DNA from: Chitinophagales bacterium
GTDB lineage: Bacteria; Bacteroidota; Bacteroidia; Chitinophagales; Saprospiraceae
Length of the DNA stretch: 9,582 nt
Reading direction: 5' to 3'
Assembly: GCA_013297575.1 (NCBI GenBank)
Contig: JAAFHO010000160.1
Coordinates: 1-9,582 of the forward strand
Below the pieces are notes generated by a model. It was given only the letters and a program-made list of their open reading frames with translations, did not search any database and was not told the DNA's origin. Positions 6,084-9,582 of this stretch are shown here, piece after piece. Position 1 is the stretch's first letter; every line of letters begins with the position of its first letter. Position numbers and translations under genes: made by a program.

Positions 6084-6779
6084 CTATAACGATTCCTTCT
6101 TTGGCTTTTTCACTTCTTCTGCACCTTGCACCACTACTACAATTTCGCCTTTAATTTCTTTCGCGCTAAAATGCGTCTTCAATTCTGCTAAAGTTGCTGT
6201 TTTTACCTCTTCAAATTTTTTGGATAATTCCCGCGCTACACACGCCACGCGATCAACGCCACAAACGATCTCTAATTCTTCCAAACATTTGATCAATCTG
6301 TATGGAGACTCGTATAAAATAAAGGTATGCGGCAGTGATGCCAAGTAGCGCAACCGCGTTTGTCTGCCTTTTTTATGGGGCAAAAAACCATCAAAATGAA
6401 ACGAATCACTCGGTAAACCCGAAGCCACCAAGGCTGGCACAAAAGCCGTTGCACCGGGCAAGCATTCCACCCGAATGTCGCGCCGCACGCAAGCGCGTAC
6501 GAGTAAAAACCCTGGATCACTAATGGCTGGTGTACCCGCGTCACTCACCAACGCAACGGTAGTGCCTGCCCCAATTTCATCGGCGATCCGCTCCACCACA
6601 GTATGCTCATTATGCGCATGGAAGGCGCGCAACGGGGTTGTAATACCATAATGATCGAATAGCCGCCTTGTAGTACGGGTATCCTCTGCATACACTACGG
6701 ACACTTCTTTAAGGATGCGCAAGGCACGTAATGTGATATCTTCTAGGTTGCCAATAGGCGTTGGGACTACAAAGAGCAT
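6084..6779 (-). CDS. rsmI: 16S rRNA (cytidine(1402)-2'-O)-methyltransferase RsmI
   Basis: 231 residues matching the RsmI branch of the tetrapyrrole-methylase (SAM-dependent) superfamily. The protein starts MLFVVPTPIGNLEDITLRAL, with AEDTR at 31-35 and HAHNEH at 54-59. SDAGTPAISDPGFLLV (79-94) is the hallmark motif. LPGATAF and ASGLPSD follow, then FDGFLPHKKGR, ILYESPYRL and ARELSKKFEEV. RsmI 2'-O-methylates C1402 in the ribosomal decoding centre, acting with RsmH in the cytoplasm. It is shorter than the E. coli protein (286 aa) because the C-terminal domain is reduced; it ends in a Lys-rich tail. The ATG at 6779 places VPTPIGNL at residues 5-12 as expected. It lies 27 bp after the DUF4159 stop on the same strand and is probably co-transcribed. 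Confidence 0.96.
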   Translation of the reverse strand: MLFVVPTPIGNLEDITLRALRILKEVSVVYAEDTRTTRRLFDHYGITTPLRAFHAHNEHTVVERIADEIGAGTTVALVSDAGTPAISDPGFLLVRACVRRDIRVECLPGATAFVPALVASGLPSDSFHFDGFLPHKKGRQTRLRYLASLPHTFILYESPYRLIKCLEELEIVCGVDRVACVARELSKKFEEVKTATLAELKTHFSAKEIKGEIVVVVQGAEEVKKPKKESL

Positions 6780-6806
6780 GAGTTATTTGCTGGGAACGTT
6801 GATAGG

Positions 6807-7460
6807 TTATTGACCAAATACATATTGCACAATATTGGCACCCATTTGGAGTGCTTTGGTGCGGAGTTCGATCGGGTCTTTGTGCACATCGTCCCAGCCG
6901 TCACCAAGATCGGTTTCAAAATTGTAAAAACACACCAGCCGACCTTGCCAGATCAAGCCAAAACCTTGCGCGGGTTTGCCATCGTGTTCGTGAATTTTTG
7001 GCATTCCGTTTTTGAAATCGTATTTTTGGTGGTAAATAGGGTGCGCAAAAGGCAGTTCAACAAAATCCAATTCTGGAAATACCTTTTTCATGGCTGGACG
7101 CACAAATGGATCAAGACCGAAATCGTCGTTTAAGATCAAAAAACCGCCTGCTTCCAAGTATGTACGCAGGTTTTTGGCCTCTATTTCACTAAAAAGCATA
7201 TTGCCGTGCCCCGTTGCATATACAATTGGGTGGTTAAATATTTCAGCACTTCCGGGTTCTACTGTTGCATATTCCCCGTCAAAATTCGTTTTGATATTAT
7301 CGTTACAAAACTTCGCTAGATTTTTGAGCGAATTAACGTCATTGTACCAGTCGCCACCGCCTGCATATTTGAGCAATGCAAGTTTGATCGTAGGTTGCGG
7401 TGTAAACGACGCTAAGGTGAAGAAAACAATGGAGGCAACTATAATGCTATATTTTTTCAT
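6807..7460 (-). CDS. DUF4159 domain secreted protein
   Basis: 217 residues. A hydrophobic signal peptide (about 1-20, MKKYSIIVASIVFFTLASFT) implies export, probably to the periplasm. The mature part is a DUF4159 domain: IKLALLKYAGGGDWYND, then a segment with VYATGHGN (80-87), YLEAGGFLILNDDFG (101-115), FAHPIYHQKYDFKNGMPKI, and the C-terminal FETDLGDGWDD (181-191). The fold is thought to resemble class I glutamine-amidotransferase-like domains; that is family knowledge, not shown here. In Bacteroidota such proteins often accompany MoxR/DUF58/VWA envelope clusters, but no such neighbours are visible. It is likely the first gene of a unit with rsmI, and a promoter-like TACTTTTGC lies about 50 bp before the ATG. 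Biochemical function unknown. Confidence 0.9.
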   Translation of the reverse strand: MKKYSIIVASIVFFTLASFTPQPTIKLALLKYAGGGDWYNDVNSLKNLAKFCNDNIKTNFDGEYATVEPGSAEIFNHPIVYATGHGNMLFSEIEAKNLRTYLEAGGFLILNDDFGLDPFVRPAMKKVFPELDFVELPFAHPIYHQKYDFKNGMPKIHEHDGKPAQGFGLIWQGRLVCFYNFETDLGDGWDDVHKDPIELRTKALQMGANIVQYVFGQ

Positions 7461-7508
7461 GTATTTTTGTTTTAATTTTATTTTGTAGTGTACTTAGTAC
7501 CAAAGCGC

Positions 7509-7517
7509 GCAAAAGTA
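7509..7517 (-). promoter_or_regulatory. Candidate -7 promoter element for DUF4159-rsmI
   Basis: On the minus strand TACTTTTGC matches TAnnTTTGC exactly, 48 bp upstream of the DUF4159 start codon. No TTTG is found at the expected upstream distance, so only the -7 half is supported. Confidence 0.4.
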
Positions 7518-7562
7518 CGAAGTAAACACGATGCTACTGTAATATTTATTGTGTCCAAATAC

Positions 7563-9582
7563 TTATATTCCGTATCGCCCTTTTAAATCCTGTACCAAAA
7601 TCGCCTTTTTCCCTGTATTCCAAACATACACCTTAACCGTAAACGGCGCTGCAATATCTTTTGGTAAAACTGTCCGTAATCCCACGGGCCAAAAATCATG
7701 CGCCCCGACTCCCATTGGGCAATATTCATTAGCAGCATAATGCGCTGTTTGCCCATTGGCATCCGTTACGGCAAGTATTAATTGGCAACAACCTATATTG
7801 TGTGGTGCTTTAATCTTTACAGATGCTTCAAATACCCTATTGGTACTATCTGATTGCTCAAAACGCTGCGTCCAACCGGGAGAATAGCCTTCGGAAGCCA
7901 CCGTGGCAACTTCATCATTGGATTGCCAAAGCGTGGAAATGCGAACGGGTTGTTTTTTAGGCATCCAACCGGATATCGTATCTACTTCAATCCATTCCAG
8001 TTGAAATGCGCTACTATCTATCGTCCAAGATGCGCCTTGCGGGAAAAAGAAACGAATATCATCGGGTAGGCGATAGGGTTCGTTGTTATTGCTAGGTAAT
8101 TCGAGCCAAGGCGCGATCCAGCAACCTGTGGCAGCCAATGCCGGAACAATTTTGATACGTCGGGTAATGCTCCCAAATTGTAGATCAGCCAGCACAGGAT
8201 CGTCTTTGTAAAAAAGCGATTTGATGCGTCCTGATAATGTTTTATCAAATTTAGCCTTCAAATATACAATGCCATTTTGTGCAGGCAGACGATCCTTCCA
8301 ACCCGCTGTAAATGGCATTGTTTTTCGTTCGCCAAGGTGATGACCACTGGTTTTTTCCAATAACAAAAACTTTGGATGGCGTACACGCACTTTGTAATGG
8401 TCTATGATATGTAGTAACGTTTGCGGAGCGTCTTGCAAAATATAACGATCATCAATACCCATCAGTTGTCCACTTTCTTCGTATGATTTTAAATGGAAAA
8501 TGATAAAATCGGGTTTAGGATCGTCATTTTTGGCATCTAATTGATCGAGCCAAGGATGGTAAGCAGCATAACTCTGCGGGATGTGCCGAGGCAGCAGGTT
8601 CAATTGGTTGGCGGCAGCGTAAGAATAATGCCACGGAAAAACATCTACCGTGCTATTACCGATGATTTGTCGAACGGAATCGGGGAGTACATGCGGTTGG
8701 AGGCGTTTGATACCAGCCTCCAACGCTAATTTTTGCTTTTCGTCAAAATGCAACAGCCAATCAAGACCATTGCGCCAGCCTGTGCCACGCCATTCGTAAG
8801 GATTCCAGCCTTCTGCATTACGCAAATTAAGAAAGAAGCAAATCAATGCCACCGTTGCCACCGTAAAATGATACCATCGAAGGGAGGTAGTCAATAATAA
8901 CAAGACCGAAAATGCCCATAAATACATCCGAAAACTGGCATCGATATGCCAAATATCTTCTCTTGAAATACCGTATTTCCAAAAAGCGAAAACGGGCAAT
9001 AAGAGCAACCACCACGCATAACGGTCTTTTGTGAAAAATGGCCACGCCAACCATCCACACCAAAACACGCCTAAAAAGATGAAATTATTATCGGGATAAT
9101 GGCATACTGCGGCAGAATTGCCCAAGGTTAACCAAACCGTGGCCATGAGCATCGTACCAAAACCACCTAAGTTGCCAAAAAACAGCAACCAACCTATAAC
9201 CATTAAAATAGGTAGGAACAGGATACCTAATCCCAATTTGAGCCATTGTTGAGTGCTGCCAAAATTGAGCCAAATTGCCATTCCAAACAGCATCGCCGCA
9301 GGTAAACCAATTACAGTTTTGGTGTAAAGGCCAATTGTAGTGAGTACGGCTGCAGCAGCGAGCCATGCCCATTTTATGTTATTCGTTGCAGTATTGGCCA
9401 AAAAAGCGGTATGCGCCACCGTAGCAAAAAGCAGCACATCCATCATATTGATTTTCAACCAGATGGTGAGTAAAATAACCTGTATCCAATAGCGTTTTTC
9501 CCCTTTATCGGCTACCAGCAACAGTCCAGTCCACGCAAATAGCACACGTAGTAAGGCATTAAATACGAGTGCATAACCAAGG
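7563..9582 (-). CDS. Polytopic membrane protein with large C-terminal extracytoplasmic region (5' end outside window)
   Basis: The frame is open to the right window edge. 672 residues are visible, the first being LGYALVFNALLRVLFAWTG. A GTG at 9545 is unlikely to be the true start, since a hydrophobic segment already runs through it. The first about 270 visible residues hold roughly eight hydrophobic segments, for example VLLFATVAHTAFLA, WAWLAAAAVLTTIGLY, GILFLPILMVIGWLLFFG and WWLLLLPVFAFW. After these comes a soluble region with FPWHYSYAAANQLNLLPR, then PQSYAAYHPWLDQLDA and PDFIIFHLKSYEESGQL. The last 200 or so residues look beta-rich, with pairs such as VFEASVKIKAP and FTVKVYVWNTGKKAILV. 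This layout resembles bacterial glycosyltransferase-like (GT39/PMT-type) or polysaccharide-related membrane proteins, but the part that would hold the catalytic motifs is missing. I do not recognise a named family. It ends 102 bp before the DUF4159 gene, which has its own promoter-like site. Confidence 0.8.
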   Translation of the reverse strand, partial: LGYALVFNALLRVLFAWTGLLLVADKGEKRYWIQVILLTIWLKINMMDVLLFATVAHTAFLANTATNNIKWAWLAAAAVLTTIGLYTKTVIGLPAAMLFGMAIWLNFGSTQQWLKLGLGILFLPILMVIGWLLFFGNLGGFGTMLMATVWLTLGNSAAVCHYPDNNFIFLGVFWCGWLAWPFFTKDRYAWWLLLLPVFAFWKYGISREDIWHIDASFRMYLWAFSVLLLLTTSLRWYHFTVATVALICFFLNLRNAEGWNPYEWRGTGWRNGLDWLLHFDEKQKLALEAGIKRLQPHVLPDSVRQIIGNSTVDVFPWHYSYAAANQLNLLPRHIPQSYAAYHPWLDQLDAKNDDPKPDFIIFHLKSYEESGQLMGIDDRYILQDAPQTLLHIIDHYKVRVRHPKFLLLEKTSGHHLGERKTMPFTAGWKDRLPAQNGIVYLKAKFDKTLSGRIKSLFYKDDPVLADLQFGSITRRIKIVPALAATGCWIAPWLELPSNNNEPYRLPDDIRFFFPQGASWTIDSSAFQLEWIEVDTISGWMPKKQPVRISTLWQSNDEVATVASEGYSPGWTQRFEQSDSTNRVFEASVKIKAPHNIGCCQLILAVTDANGQTAHYAANEYCPMGVGAHDFWPVGLRTVLPKDIAAPFTVKVYVWNTGKKAILVQDLKGRYGI

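Noticed and set aside
5884..6348. Plus-strand ORF of 154 codons across the MITE-like element and the end of rsmI
   Set aside because: It has no recognisable domain and is largely antisense to a well-supported rsmI. Its composition is what a reverse-strand shadow would give.
9543..9545. GTG as the start of the right-edge membrane protein
   Set aside because: The frame remains open upstream to the window edge and encodes hydrophobic sequence continuous with the first membrane segment.

Overview
The window looks like a chromosomal segment of a Bacteroidota bacterium. Evidence: a DUF5686/carboxypeptidase-regulatory-like outer-membrane protein, a DUF4159 protein and an RprY-like response regulator, all typical of this phylum, plus promoter-like matches to the Bacteroidota -7 consensus TAnnTTTGC. 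Saprospiria or a nearby class is possible, but that is an impression from protein flavour and not a demonstrated placement. No phage, plasmid, CRISPR, rRNA or tRNA is visible.

Layout. At the left edge a truncated KptA/Tpt1-type RNA 2'-phosphotransferase (minus) is divergent from a short endonuclease V-family protein (plus), about 130 bp apart. A 271-bp gap with a promoter-like site and a perfect 10+10 bp palindrome precedes an OmpA-like peptidoglycan-binding lipoprotein (plus), which ends in a perfect 18-bp-stem intrinsic terminator. Next comes about 360 bp of non-coding, tandemly arranged palindromic repeats. They run into the stop codon of a convergent OmpR/RprY-type response regulator (minus). 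The rest is all on the minus strand. In transcription order (right to left) it holds a truncated polytopic membrane protein with a large C-terminal extracytoplasmic region, a DUF4159 secreted protein, rsmI (16S rRNA C1402 2'-O-methyltransferase), a 155-bp MITE-like element with 23-bp terminal inverted repeats, and the DUF5686 outer-membrane protein.

How the genes relate. The coding content is mostly housekeeping and envelope: three to four envelope proteins (OmpA-like lipoprotein, DUF5686 barrel, DUF4159, polytopic membrane protein), one regulator with no adjacent histidine kinase, one ribosome-modification enzyme, and a divergent pair of nucleic-acid-processing enzymes. DUF4159 and rsmI are 27 bp apart and probably co-transcribed. 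The other genes look like separate units.

The non-coding DNA is the most unusual part. The array at 2148-2507 has four copies of a hairpin with a 12-nt loop. The stems show paired (compensatory) changes, and the loop is inverted in two of the four copies while the flanking sequence keeps its orientation. The element at 5896-6060 has the structure of a small non-autonomous transposon with an apparent 5-bp target duplication. I see no convincing new multi-gene system.
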